Shown one piece after another: positions 1 through 9,610 of a stretch of 64,000 bases of DNA (the first letter of the stretch is position 1; each line of letters begins with the position of its first letter). The position numbers and the translations under genes were made by a program. The stretch is from Iodobacter ciconiae. GTDB lineage: Bacteria > Pseudomonadota > Gammaproteobacteria > Burkholderiales > Chitinibacteraceae. Where the stretch lies: NCBI RefSeq assembly GCF_003952345.1, contig NZ_CP034433.1:372001-436000 (forward strand), read 5' to 3'. Under the pieces are notes generated by a model. The model was given only the letters and a program-made list of their open reading frames with translations, was not told the DNA's origin and did no database searches.

Positions 1-67
1 TTCTCAATAGCGTCTTCATTGCATAAACCCGTAAAATACCCTCCTTTGCCTCAGCCAGATTTAAGCC

Positions 68-1543
68 ATGTCGATTATTCTTTCCACTTTAAACGCCCGT
101 TACACCCATGCCTCACTTGGGCTGCGCTATTTGCTGGCCAATATGGGCGATTTGCGGGAGGAGACGCAGCTGGCGGAGTTTGTGATTGGCAGCAAGATCA
201 CCGAAATTGTCGAGCGATTGCTGGCTAAGCAGCCCAAAATTATTGGCTTTGGTGTGTATATCTGGAATGTAGAGGAAACCGAGCGGGTGGTGGCGATGCT
301 CAAACGCGTTGCACCGCAGATCAAGATTATCCTTGGCGGGCCCGAGGTGTCTTATGAAAGCGCCGAGCAAAGTATTGTTAAACAGGCAGATTATTTAATT
401 ACCGGCTGGGGTGAGGTAACTTTACCGCAGCTGTGTAAGCAGATTTTGCAAGGCCCGCAGCCGCTGATGAAAACCCATGTGGGGGGGCAGCCGCCGCTCA
501 ATGACTTGGTGCTGCCTTATTCGCTCTATACCGATGAAGATATCGCCCACCGTACGCTTTATGTGGAGGCTTCGCGTGGTTGCCCGTTTAAGTGCGAGTT
601 CTGTTTGTCGGCGCTGGATAAAACAGCGTGGCCTTTTGATCTGGACGTGTTTCTGACTGAGATGGAAACACTGTATCAACGCGGTGCTCGGCTGTTTAAA
701 TTTGTGGATCGCACTTTTAATCTGAATATCAAATCCGGGTTAAAGATTATGCAGTTCTTTCTGGATAAAATTGCCGCTCACCCGGATGACCCGGTATTTG
801 CTCACTTTGAGCTGGTGCCCGATCATTTGCCAGAAGCCTTAAAGGCGGGGATTAGCCAGTTTCCTGCTGGTGCTTTGCAATTTGAAATTGGCATTCAAAG
901 CTTTAATCCTGAAGTGCAGGCGAGGGTTAGCCGTAAGCAGAATAACAAAAAGGCCGCAGATAATATTTCCTGGCTGACAGAGCATTCCCACGCACATTTG
1001 CATGTGGATTTAATTGCCGGCTTGCCTGGTGAAGATATGGAAAGCTTTGGCCGTGGTTTTGATCAGCTCTATGCGCTAGGCCCGCATGAGATTCAATTTG
1101 GTATTTTAAAGCGCCTGCGCGGCACGCCGATTATTCGCCACACCGAGGATTTTGGCATGGTGTATGACAGCTTCCCGCCGTACACCATTCTGGCCAATAA
1201 ACTGATCGATTTTGCCACCATGCAGCGCCTGGTGCGTTTTTCCCGTTATTGGGATTTAGTGGCAAATTCTGGCCGCTTTGCTAACACCCTGCCGGTGCTG
1301 CTGGGCGATGCGCCATTTAATCGCTTTATGGCTTTTAGTGATTGGCTGTATCAGAACACCGATGCCACACACCGGATTGCGCTGGATAGATTGGCAAAAA
1401 TGGTTGTGCAATATCTGGTGGAAGAGCAGGGTCAGGCTCCGGATGGGGCGCAAAACCTGATCGCGAGTGATTATGCAGGCAGGCAGGCTAAGGGCAAAAC
1501 GACGGTTGCACCGCAAAGACAGGCGGTGCATTTGGCTGCATGA
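68..1543 (+). CDS. B12-binding domain radical SAM protein (DUF4080 type)
   Basis: This 491-residue protein has an N-terminal cobalamin-binding-like Rossmann region (about residues 1-125, with a GGPEVSYE segment near 90) followed by a radical SAM domain. The CxxxCxxC cluster motif is visible as CPFKCEFC, with cysteines at 172, 176 and 179, and should bind the 4Fe-4S cluster that cleaves S-adenosylmethionine. The C-terminal 120 residues resemble the DUF4080 extension. Members are cytosolic and mostly of unknown substrate, so only the class is called. It is convergent with pepN, separated by a hairpin. Confidence 0.85.
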   Translation: MSIILSTLNARYTHASLGLRYLLANMGDLREETQLAEFVIGSKITEIVERLLAKQPKIIGFGVYIWNVEETERVVAMLKRVAPQIKIILGGPEVSYESAEQSIVKQADYLITGWGEVTLPQLCKQILQGPQPLMKTHVGGQPPLNDLVLPYSLYTDEDIAHRTLYVEASRGCPFKCEFCLSALDKTAWPFDLDVFLTEMETLYQRGARLFKFVDRTFNLNIKSGLKIMQFFLDKIAAHPDDPVFAHFELVPDHLPEALKAGISQFPAGALQFEIGIQSFNPEVQARVSRKQNNKKAADNISWLTEHSHAHLHVDLIAGLPGEDMESFGRGFDQLYALGPHEIQFGILKRLRGTPIIRHTEDFGMVYDSFPPYTILANKLIDFATMQRLVRFSRYWDLVANSGRFANTLPVLLGDAPFNRFMAFSDWLYQNTDATHRIALDRLAKMVVQYLVEEQGQAPDGAQNLIASDYAGRQAKGKTTVAPQRQAVHLAA

Positions 1544-1572
1544 AAGTTCAGGGTTTTGCTTCGCGTGTGCCG

Positions 1573-1597
1573 AACCTCTGGCTCTTGGCCAGAGGTT
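1573..1597. terminator. Hairpin between convergent genes
   Basis: A perfect 10-bp stem (AACCTCTGGC / GCCAGAGGTT) with a 5-nt loop lies in the 68-bp gap between the radical SAM gene and the end of pepN. There is no long T tract on either side, so a bidirectional terminator is likely but not certain. Confidence 0.6.
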
Positions 1598-1611
1598 GTC
1601 TTCGTTAAAAA

Positions 1612-4230
1612 TCAGCTTAGTGCTTTGTTAACGATTTCGGTCAGATCGCTGGACAACTCGCTTTGCTGGGCAATGCGTTGCAGCTCGGCTTGCATCATTT
1701 GCCTGCGCTGCGGCTCCATTTTTTTCCAGCGGTTAAAGCTGGAAGCCAGGCGGGCAGCCACTTGCGGGTTGATTTTATCCAGCTCGATAATTCGGTCAGC
1801 AGCAAAAGCATAGCCATAGCCGTCTGCAGCGTGGAAATGCACCGCATTTTGCAAGCAGAAACCCATAATGAGTGCGCGCACTTTATTCGGGTTTTTAATC
1901 GAAAACGCCGGATGGTCCATTAAGGCTTGCACACGGTTTAATGCGCCGGGGCGGCGGCTGGTGGATTGCAGAGCAAACCATTTGTCCATTACCAGCGCAT
2001 CATCGTGCCATTGCACTGCAAAATCAGCCAGCTGCGCTTCACCGCCATCGCGGTTGACCAGTGCTTTAAGCGCGGCAAGGCGATCGGTCATATTGTCGGA
2101 AAGGCGATACTGCTTACCGAGCAGTTCGGTAACTAATGGCTCGTCCAGCTCGGCCAGGTAATCCAGGCAGATGTTTTTCAGGCTGCGTTGACCGGCATTT
2201 TCATACTGGTAAGCACTGCCATCGTTAAGCTTTTTATACGTTGCGATCAGCTCGGCCCGTAATTCGCGAGCGATTTGCGCTTTAATACTGCGGTGTACCA
2301 GATGCAGGCGCGCCGGGTTGACTTCATCGAGCTGCTCAAGTAAATAGTTTTCACGCGGCAGCTCCAGCATTAACGCAATCAGGGAAGGATCAAGCTTTTC
2401 GCTTAATACCTTACGCAGCGCATTGATAAAGCTTGCCGGGGCCAGCGCTTGCTCATCATTACTGGCATAAAGTGCCAGCAGCAGGTTTTTAGCGAAGGTA
2501 TTGGCCGCTTCCCAGCGATTAAATGCATCGCTGTCGTTCGCCATCAGAAATACGAGTTCTTTGTCGCTGTAGGCGTAGCTGAGCTTTACCGGCGCAGAAA
2601 AATCACGCAGCAGAGATGGTGTTGGCGCTTCGTCAATGTTGATAAAGCTAAAGCTGTGGCTGGCGGCAGTCAGCTCCAGTACGCGCGTTGTGCCCTGTGC
2701 TTCTGTTTCGTCTGCTAATTGCAGAGGCAAATCTTTGCCATGCTTATCCAAGAGGCCCAGCGCCAGTGGAATATGAAATGGGCGCTTTTCGGACTGGCCC
2801 GGTGTGGCCGGACAGCTTTGGCTGATATTCAAGGTATAAGTTTTAGCAACTGCATCATATTGGCTGCTGATAGCCAGCTCGGGTGTGCCCGCCTGTTTAT
2901 ACCATTCTTCAAACTGAGTGAGATCAACACCATTTGCATCACTCATGGCTGCGCGAAAATCGTCACACGTCACTGCCTGACCATCGTGGCGCTTAAAGTA
3001 AAGATCCATCCCCTTACGGAAGCCTTCTCGCCCCAAGAGGGTGGCATACATGCGCACTACTTCCGAGCCTTTTTCGTAAATGGTCATGGTGTAAAAGTTA
3101 TTAATTTCCGAATAGGCTTCCGGGCGCACCGAGTGCGCTTGCGGGCCTGCATCTTCGGCAAATTGCATTTCGCGTAGTGCTTTTACATTATTGATACGCT
3201 CAACCGAGCGGCTGCCAATATCGCTGGAGAATTCCTGATCACGATATACAGTAAGCCCTTCTTTGAGGCTGAGCTGGAACCAGTCGCGGCAGGTCACACG
3301 ATTGCCGGTCCAGTTGTGGAAGTATTCGTGTGCAACTACGGCATCAATGCCATCAAAATCAATGTCTGTAGCCGTTTCGGGCTTGGCCAGCACATATTTT
3401 GTGTTGAAAATATTCAGGCCTTTGTTTTCCATCGCGCCCATATTGAAGTCGCTGGTGGCAACGATCATATAGGTGTCCAGATCGTACTCCAGGCCAAAGC
3501 GCTCTTCATCCCAGCGCATAGCTTTTTTAATGGCGGCCATGGCGTGATGGCATTTATCCAGGTTACCCGGCTCTACAAAAATCTCCAGTGCTACCTGGCG
3601 GCCACTTGGCGTGGTGTGCTGATCAGCCAGCATGACTAATTTACCGGCAACCAGGGCAAATAAATAAGCGGGTTTTTTAAATGGATCAACCCATTTTACC
3701 CAGTGGCGGTTTTTATCCATCAGGCCGCTGTCTACGCGATTGCCGTTAGAGAGCAGCACTGGATAGCGGGTTTTATCGGCAATGATGGTGGTGGTAAATT
3801 TAGCCATCACATCTGGGCGATCTAGATAATAAGTAATCTTGCGAAAGCCTTCGGCCTCGCATTGGGTAATGAAATTTCCGCTCGAAACATACAGCCCGTT
3901 TAAGCTGGTGTTGGTGAGTGGATTGATGATGGTCACGATATCCAAAATGGCTTCATCAGGCATGGCTTTTATCTCTAAGCCATTGGCTGAAACCGTATAA
4001 GCATCCGTCTTGAGTGGCGCGCCGTCTAACTTGATTGATTCAAGCGTCAGCTCTTCGCCTGCCAGTTCCAGTGGCAGCTCTGGCGCAGCCTCAGGGTTAC
4101 GTTTGAGTACTAGGCGGGATTTCACCCTGGTCTGGCTCTCTTCCAGTTCGAAAGTGAGATCCACCCGGTCGATCAAAAAGGCCGGAGGAGTGTAGTCGAG
4201 GCGATTAATTGGGGTGCTTTGGAGTGTCAT
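1612..4230 (-). CDS. pepN: Aminopeptidase N
   Basis: This 872-residue M1-family zinc metallopeptidase removes N-terminal amino acids from peptides in the cytosol. The exopeptidase motif GAMEN lies at residues 265-269 and the zinc motif HEYFH at 301-305, with the third ligand Glu at about 324 in the SLKEGLT segment. Its length matches the usual 870-890 residues of the bacterial PepN subfamily. The C-terminal half is the helical DUF3458-type region. The start is the only good ATG near the family N-terminus. It is transcribed alone. Confidence 0.96.
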   Translation of the reverse strand: MTLQSTPINRLDYTPPAFLIDRVDLTFELEESQTRVKSRLVLKRNPEAAPELPLELAGEELTLESIKLDGAPLKTDAYTVSANGLEIKAMPDEAILDIVTIINPLTNTSLNGLYVSSGNFITQCEAEGFRKITYYLDRPDVMAKFTTTIIADKTRYPVLLSNGNRVDSGLMDKNRHWVKWVDPFKKPAYLFALVAGKLVMLADQHTTPSGRQVALEIFVEPGNLDKCHHAMAAIKKAMRWDEERFGLEYDLDTYMIVATSDFNMGAMENKGLNIFNTKYVLAKPETATDIDFDGIDAVVAHEYFHNWTGNRVTCRDWFQLSLKEGLTVYRDQEFSSDIGSRSVERINNVKALREMQFAEDAGPQAHSVRPEAYSEINNFYTMTIYEKGSEVVRMYATLLGREGFRKGMDLYFKRHDGQAVTCDDFRAAMSDANGVDLTQFEEWYKQAGTPELAISSQYDAVAKTYTLNISQSCPATPGQSEKRPFHIPLALGLLDKHGKDLPLQLADETEAQGTTRVLELTAASHSFSFINIDEAPTPSLLRDFSAPVKLSYAYSDKELVFLMANDSDAFNRWEAANTFAKNLLLALYASNDEQALAPASFINALRKVLSEKLDPSLIALMLELPRENYLLEQLDEVNPARLHLVHRSIKAQIARELRAELIATYKKLNDGSAYQYENAGQRSLKNICLDYLAELDEPLVTELLGKQYRLSDNMTDRLAALKALVNRDGGEAQLADFAVQWHDDALVMDKWFALQSTSRRPGALNRVQALMDHPAFSIKNPNKVRALIMGFCLQNAVHFHAADGYGYAFAADRIIELDKINPQVAARLASSFNRWKKMEPQRRQMMQAELQRIAQQSELSSDLTEIVNKALS

Positions 4231-4694
4231 GCTAAGGATTCAAAGTTCGATTGAAATGCGAGGATACTCTTCGTGCAAGAGCTGTGTAAATAAAACACCG
4301 TTGTGGATATCCCATACAACGGGCCCTCGCCGAAGCCACGTAGAGTAAATAATTTACAGTATATTGTTTTGCCGGGTTTTTTTGCAGCGCAGCCTGCATT
4401 TTGAAAAAACGGGGTGGTGTCGCAATTATTTTATGGGAGATTCAATTGTATAGGGCTTCGTCTTTTTACTCTGGCAGGCGGGTGTGCATATGCCGAATGC
4501 GGCCTAACCTTATTCAAAAATAGTCGTTCAGTTTACAAAGGGCCGCTGGTATAGTCCAGGGGATAAATTGGCTTATGAGCGATGTACACTCGGGTAGACA
4601 ATCTCGGCAGGTAGTGAGATTTTCTACCCTTTTTATTGCGGCTTTTAATGCTTTTGGCGGTGAATAGCCCTATCTCTTTTTCTGGATGATTCAG
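4231..4694. other. Intergenic region between pepN and cysI
   Basis: This 464-bp gap separates two divergently transcribed genes and must hold both promoters. I see AT-rich tracts but no operator, riboswitch or small gene that I can support. Short reading frames here run antisense into cysI and look like chance. Confidence 0.5.
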
Positions 4695-6356
4695 ATGTAT
4701 ATCTACGACGACTACGACCAACGCATCGTAGACCAGCGTGTGGTTCAGTACCGTGATCAAACTCGCCGTTTTTTGGCTGGCGAGCTTAGTGACGAGGAAT
4801 TTCGCCCGCTGCGTTTGCAAAACGGCCTGTATATCCAGCGTCATGCCCCAATGCTGCGTGTGGCGATTCCCTATGGGCATCTAAGTAGCCTCCAATTACG
4901 CAAGCTGGCAGAGATTGCGCGTAAATATGATAAAGATTATGCGCACTTTACTACCCGCCAAAATCTGCAATACAACTGGCCGAAATTAGAAGATGTGCCT
5001 GATATTCTGGCTGAATTGGCTACCGTGCAAATGCACGCTATTCAAACATCGGGTAACTGTATTCGTAATACCACCTCGGATCAGTTTGCCGGTGTGGCGC
5101 ATGATGAATTACTCGATCCACGCCCATGGTGCGAAATTATTCGTCAGTGGTCGACTTTTCACCCGGAATTCGCACATTTGCCACGTAAATTTAAAATTGC
5201 GGTTAATGGCGCAGCAGAAGATCGTGCAGCGATCTGGGTGCACGATATTGGTTTAAATGTTGTAAAAAATGAAGCAGGTGAAATCGGTTTTAAAGTGATT
5301 GCGGGTGGTGGCTTGGGCCGCACACCGATTATTGGCAGCGTGATTTGCGAGTTTTTACCCTGTGCTCATTTGCTGACTTATTTAGACGCGGTATTGCGTG
5401 TATATAACCGCTATGGCCGTCGTGATAATAAGTATAAAGCGCGCATTAAAATCCTCGTTAAAGCAATGACACCCGAAGTATTCGCCAGCAAAGTTGAAAC
5501 AGAATGGGCGTTTTTAAAAGATGGCCCACAAACGTTAACGACAGCAGAAATAGATAGAATGCAAGGCTTCTTTACCGTGCCGGATTACACTGCTTTTGCA
5601 GGGGACGATGTAGGCTTTGTTCAGCAGCAATTAGACAGCAAAGCCTTTGCCCGCTGGGTAGAGCGTAATGTGTTTAAGCATAAGCAGGCAGGCTATGCCG
5701 CGGTAACGCTTAGCCTTAAAAAGCATGGTGCCGCGCCGGGGGATGCATCTAGCGATCAATTGGCTGCGGTGGCCGATTTGGCTGATGCTTATTCCTTTGG
5801 TGAGTTGCGTGTTTCGCACGAGCAGAACTTAATTCTGGCGGATGTAAAACAAGCCGATTTATTCGAGCTTTGGGAAAAAGCCAAAGCAATTGGTTTTGCA
5901 ACCCCAAATATCGGCTTAATGACCGATGTGATTTGTTGTCCTGGCGGCGATTTTTGCTCGCTGGCAAATGCCAAATCAATCCCGATTGCGATCGCTATTC
6001 AGGAGCGTTTTGATGATCTGGATTATTTGCATGATCTGGGTGAGATTGATTTGAATATGTCAGGCTGTATGAACGCCTGTGGTCACCACCACGTTGGTAA
6101 TATCGGCATTTTAGGGGTCGATAAAAATGGCTCCGAATGGTATCAGGTGTCTTTAGGCGGGCGTCAAGGTAATGGCGCGACTTTAGCTAAAGTGGTTGGG
6201 CCTTCTTTTGCTCAGGAACAAATGCCGGATGTCATCGAAAAAATCATGGCTGTATTTGTAGAAAACCGCCTGGGTGAGGAGCGCTTTATTGATGTGTTTG
6301 ATCGTATCGGTATGCTGCCGTTTAAGACCCGTGTTTATGCGAAGGAGACGGCATAA
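4695..6356 (+). CDS. cysI: Nitrite/sulfite reductase, siroheme hemoprotein subunit
   Basis: This protein (553 residues from the second ATG) carries the two ferredoxin-like half domains and the siroheme/4Fe-4S motif of the assimilatory sulfite/nitrite reductase family. Cys 415 and 421 lie in CCPGGDFC, and Cys 458 and 462 in CMNACGHHH. It would reduce sulfite to sulfide in assimilation. I prefer ATG 4695 because a GGA sits 8 nt upstream; ATG 4686 has no ribosome binding site. The following DUF934 gene overlaps its stop by one base (TAATG), a pairing common in betaproteobacterial sulfate-assimilation operons. Nitrite reduction cannot be excluded. Confidence 0.9.
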   Translation: MYIYDDYDQRIVDQRVVQYRDQTRRFLAGELSDEEFRPLRLQNGLYIQRHAPMLRVAIPYGHLSSLQLRKLAEIARKYDKDYAHFTTRQNLQYNWPKLEDVPDILAELATVQMHAIQTSGNCIRNTTSDQFAGVAHDELLDPRPWCEIIRQWSTFHPEFAHLPRKFKIAVNGAAEDRAAIWVHDIGLNVVKNEAGEIGFKVIAGGGLGRTPIIGSVICEFLPCAHLLTYLDAVLRVYNRYGRRDNKYKARIKILVKAMTPEVFASKVETEWAFLKDGPQTLTTAEIDRMQGFFTVPDYTAFAGDDVGFVQQQLDSKAFARWVERNVFKHKQAGYAAVTLSLKKHGAAPGDASSDQLAAVADLADAYSFGELRVSHEQNLILADVKQADLFELWEKAKAIGFATPNIGLMTDVICCPGGDFCSLANAKSIPIAIAIQERFDDLDYLHDLGEIDLNMSGCMNACGHHHVGNIGILGVDKNGSEWYQVSLGGRQGNGATLAKVVGPSFAQEQMPDVIEKIMAVFVENRLGEERFIDVFDRIGMLPFKTRVYAKETA

Positions 6357-6856
6357 TGGCGCGCATAATTAAAGATGCTGCAATTGTAGAATGCGATGCT
6401 CAGCTGCTACGCTTTAGTGACGATGGTAGCTTTGCTGAGCTGCCAGCGAATGGCTTAGTGATTGTGCCATTGGCACAATATTTGGCGCAAAAAGCAGCGT
6501 TGACGAGCCGTGGTGATTTTGGCGTATGGCTTGCAGCAGATGATGAGCCGGAAAGCCTTGGGGCAGATGCTGCCAGCCTGGCATTGATTGCTGTGGAGTT
6601 CCCTGCGTTTACGGATGGTCGTGGTTTTTCGATTGGCCGCTTACTACGCGAGCGCTTTGGTTTTGAGGGTGAGTTACGCGCATTTGGCGATGTATTTAAA
6701 GACACAATAGGCTATTTAAAGCGCTGTGGCTTTAATGCTTTTGTGGTGAATAGTGATAAAAATCTGGAAGACGCTTTGCTGGGTTTAAATGATTTTTCAG
6801 AAGCCTATCAAACGGGTTTTGATCAGCCGCTGCCATTATTCAGACGCCGCCCTTAA
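6356..6856 (+). CDS. DUF934 domain protein, sulfite reductase partner
   Basis: This 166-residue cytosolic protein starts one base inside the cysI stop codon, so the two are translationally coupled. It shows the DUF934 pattern: a short N-terminal segment, a VEFPAFTDGRGFS motif about residue 80-92, an arginine-rich RLLRERFGFEGELRAFGD segment and a conserved end that includes FDQPLPLFRRR. The family is nearly always next to cysI/cysH. It is thought to support assimilatory sulfite reduction, but its biochemical role is unproven. Confidence 0.88.
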   Translation: MARIIKDAAIVECDAQLLRFSDDGSFAELPANGLVIVPLAQYLAQKAALTSRGDFGVWLAADDEPESLGADAASLALIAVEFPAFTDGRGFSIGRLLRERFGFEGELRAFGDVFKDTIGYLKRCGFNAFVVNSDKNLEDALLGLNDFSEAYQTGFDQPLPLFRRRP

Positions 6857-6891
6857 AAGTATTTATTGTAAGCCAATAATATTCGGTAAAT

Positions 6892-6926
6892 AAAAAACAC
6901 CGGCATCTTGATGTACGGTGTTTTTT
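6892..6926. terminator. Rho-independent terminator after the cysI operon
   Basis: An 11-bp stem (AAAAAACACCG / CGGTGTTTTTT) surrounds a 13-nt loop and supplies a T tract on the + strand and on the - strand. It can serve both the cysI operon and the convergent EAL/HDOD gene. Confidence 0.85.
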
Positions 6927-7018
6927 ATATTTTGATTTTCCAAATGGATATTGCCCTACTTAATAGTGCTTTGCTTCTTTATGCCCCATGTTTTAATTTT
7001 CAGCTTGAGTCATATTAT

Positions 7019-8221
7019 TTAAGCTAATTCATTGGCCCAGCTCATGGCGCTTAGCAAAGCGTCAAAATCACATGGCAACTGCTCGTTCATTTGCAGGTTA
7101 CTGTCTTCTGTCTGCAGTGCCTGGTTGAGTAATTCGCCCAATGCATTGGTTTTACCTATAAGTGCATCACGTACATCATCATTTAAATTAAGCGGTTCGA
7201 TCAGTTCTTGAAGTGGGGCATTAAAAAGGGCATCGATTAAAGAAAACATTCCTACCATAAATGCCTGATCTGCAAAGCTTTGATCGCGTGGCCTTTTCTT
7301 TAATGCAAGTAATTCCATGAATTTTCCACGGATTGCCGCTGTTTGAACTAATGGATTGCTGCTGATATTTTTTCCTGATTGTTGAACATAAGCCAGAAGA
7401 TGAATCCAGCGGCCAAGCTGGCGGCGACCTAATACGGTAATGGCAGCGGCAAGGCTATCAATTTTTTTGGGTGTGCCAGAGCCTACGGAATTCACAAGCT
7501 TAAGCAAATTAATAGTGAGATCCGGGGCATGTTTGAAGGATAATTCAATAGCGTGATTATCGGCATTGCCATTAATCAGGCCCAGTAAGCGCAGCAATGC
7601 CATTTGTGAGGGTTGTGGTTTACTGCCTGATAAAATGGTGGGCTTGGCAAAGTAATAGCCTTGAAACAAGTCAAATCCAAGTTTCATGCAAAGTTGATGC
7701 TGCTCGGGGTTATCTACTTTTTCTGCCAGAATTTGTAAAGGAAAATGGCGCAGATCTCTAATCAGGGCGCTCATCTGGGAAGAGTCCATATCAATGACTT
7801 CGAGTTTGGCAAAATTCAAATGGGGCAGGAGTGCTTTTTGTGTGTCATCCAGATGAATGATGTCATCAAGGGCGAGTTTAAAGCCTTTCTTTTTGAGGGC
7901 AAGGCAGCGCTCAATAATGGCAGGGGTAATGTCAACCGTTTCCAGAATTTCCAAAACAACTTGCTGGGGAGGGAGTAATTCTAAAACGTCAGACATAAGT
8001 AAATCTGCGCTGACATTGATAAAGCCTAATTTGTCCCCCAGCACACTGCTCGTCCCCACAGTGCTGAAAGCATGCTGAATGACATCCAGAGTGGCCAGAA
8101 AGTCATCCGGGACGATGGCTTCATTACGCTGGCTGCTGCTTCTGAATAATAATTCATAAGCCACCAGCTCTTGCTGGCGATTAAGAATAGGTTGTCGTCC
8201 CAGATAATATGAATTTTGCAT
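7019..8221 (-). CDS. EAL and HDOD domain protein (YuxH type)
   Basis: This 400-residue cytosolic protein has an EAL-like domain (about residues 1-200) followed by an HDOD domain (about 200-390). The EAL signature is degenerate: the N-terminal motif reads YELLFR rather than EALLR, and the usual metal-binding set is not fully present. Cyclic di-GMP hydrolysis is therefore doubtful, and a binding or scaffold role is more likely. HDOD proteins act in signalling and stress regulation. It stands alone. Confidence 0.85.
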   Translation of the reverse strand: MQNSYYLGRQPILNRQQELVAYELLFRSSSQRNEAIVPDDFLATLDVIQHAFSTVGTSSVLGDKLGFINVSADLLMSDVLELLPPQQVVLEILETVDITPAIIERCLALKKKGFKLALDDIIHLDDTQKALLPHLNFAKLEVIDMDSSQMSALIRDLRHFPLQILAEKVDNPEQHQLCMKLGFDLFQGYYFAKPTILSGSKPQPSQMALLRLLGLINGNADNHAIELSFKHAPDLTINLLKLVNSVGSGTPKKIDSLAAAITVLGRRQLGRWIHLLAYVQQSGKNISSNPLVQTAAIRGKFMELLALKKRPRDQSFADQAFMVGMFSLIDALFNAPLQELIEPLNLNDDVRDALIGKTNALGELLNQALQTEDSNLQMNEQLPCDFDALLSAMSWANELA

Positions 8222-8318
8222 GGTAGTCTGAGCAGGGTTGAGTATTGCAGTTTAGTTGCTAATTTTTGAGACTGAAGAGTTCACTTTTACTTTGTTGTTA
8301 ACCGGGAAGACGACCGGT

Positions 8319-9161
8319 TTAAGGCAGGGGGCTGTGGAGGGCGGCCTTAAGCCTGAGCAGATCACGCCATGCACGGGATTTATCCGGTAAGTTACGAAGC
8401 AGGTAGCTTGGGTTGTAGCTGACAATGAGCGGAATCTGCTTGTAGTGGTGAAGCCTTTCACGTAATACGCTGACGGGTTCATCGCTCTCTAGCAAAGTTT
8501 TAAGTGCAAAACGGCCTACGACAAATAATGATTTAGGCTGAAGCAGTTCAATCTGACGCTTTAAAAAAGGAGCGCATTGCTCGGCTTCAGCTGCCTGTGG
8601 ATTACGCTTATTGGGGGTGCGGCACTTTAGGATATTGGCTTTATAAACCAGTTTGTCTTCATTAATGGCGGCCAGCATATTGTCCAGCAGCCTGCCTGCT
8701 TCACCCAGAAATGGGGTTTGTTGCGCTTCTTCATCCTCATCGGGTGCTTCACCAAGCACCATGATATTGGCCTGCATCGGGCCCGTACCAAATACGGTTT
8801 GCTCATTGTTTTTTTGACGGTTCTGGCAAAGCGGGCAGGCCGTGCAGCTGCTGACTGCATTGCGTAATTCTTCCCAGTTCATGTTGGCAATACGTTTTGA
8901 GCGCTCGTCCTCTGCTGGATCATTGGCAGGAGGTGAGACGGGGAGGGACGTGAATTTAGGTGTACTGACCAGAGGAGCCAGGGCTTGATGCGCAGCGACG
9001 GCAACTGGGGATAACCCTTGTGGGCGTGCAATAGCGGCAGGCGCTATGGCAGGCACGGCGGGGCTTGTTGCTACGGCAATTTGCAGCTCAGGCAGCATGG
9101 CTGTGCGTACCCATACCGGGTTGAGACCCAGCTCTTCCAGTATCAGCGCCTTGCGGCTCAT
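8319..9161 (-). CDS. Uracil-DNA glycosylase family 4-like protein
   Basis: This 280-residue protein has a variable, Ala/Pro-rich N-terminal 90 residues and a C-terminal family-4 UDG fold. The four iron-sulfur cysteines are present: CTACPLC supplies two of them and KCRTPNKRNP...AEQC the rest. Motif 1 reads GEAPDEDEE where the family usually has GEAPG, and motif 2 reads YNPSYLLR where the family has HPxxLLR, so the catalytic-pocket His is replaced by Asn. Activity may be altered. Its ATG overlaps the rimI stop (ATGA), so it is the third gene of the tsaB-rimI-UDG operon. Confidence 0.85.
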   Translation of the reverse strand: MSRKALILEELGLNPVWVRTAMLPELQIAVATSPAVPAIAPAAIARPQGLSPVAVAAHQALAPLVSTPKFTSLPVSPPANDPAEDERSKRIANMNWEELRNAVSSCTACPLCQNRQKNNEQTVFGTGPMQANIMVLGEAPDEDEEAQQTPFLGEAGRLLDNMLAAINEDKLVYKANILKCRTPNKRNPQAAEAEQCAPFLKRQIELLQPKSLFVVGRFALKTLLESDEPVSVLRERLHHYKQIPLIVSYNPSYLLRNLPDKSRAWRDLLRLKAALHSPLP

Positions 9162-9610
9162 CAGGCTTTACCTATCATCATGGCAAAAATCAATGCATCT
9201 TCCCGGCCCGTGCCATTGGCTGCCGGGTAGTAAGCAGGGCGAATACCGGTTTCGGCAAAGCCTGCTGATTCGTAAAAGCGCCGCGCCTGGCGATTGGATT
9301 CGCGCACTTCTAAAAATAGGCTTCGCGAGCCATTATTGGCCAGCTTTTCGGTTAATGTATTAAAAATATGCTGGCCAAAGCCACGGCCTTGTAATGCAGG
9401 TGCTACGGCAATCAGCAGCAGCTCTGCTTCATCGGCCATTTTCATAGCGACGGTAAAGGCGCTAAGGCCTGTTTCACCATCAATACCAAGGCAGATATCA
9501 GCTTTTAAAGAGTGTTGCCAGTGACTGATATCCCAGGGGTGCGAGTTAGTGGCTGCATCAAGTGCCATTAATTGTGGAATATCAGTCACATTTAAGTTGC
9601 GCACTGTCAT
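9161..9610 (-). CDS. rimI: Ribosomal protein alanine N-acetyltransferase
   Basis: This 149-residue GNAT-fold acetyltransferase has the acetyl-CoA loop ALQGRGFGQHIF and the conserved LEVRESNRQARRFYESAGF segment of RimI. It acetylates the N-terminus of ribosomal protein S18 in the cytosol. It overlaps tsaB upstream by 4 nt (ATGA) and UDG downstream by 1 nt, which fixes the start and indicates a polycistronic message. Confidence 0.92.
   Translation of the reverse strand: MTVRNLNVTDIPQLMALDAATNSHPWDISHWQHSLKADICLGIDGETGLSAFTVAMKMADEAELLLIAVAPALQGRGFGQHIFNTLTEKLANNGSRSLFLEVRESNRQARRFYESAGFAETGIRPAYYPAANGTGREDALIFAMMIGKA

Noticed and set aside
4533..4880. 115-codon minus-strand frame over the cysI promoter
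   Set aside because: It overlaps the cysI start antisense, has no ribosome binding site and no known domain.
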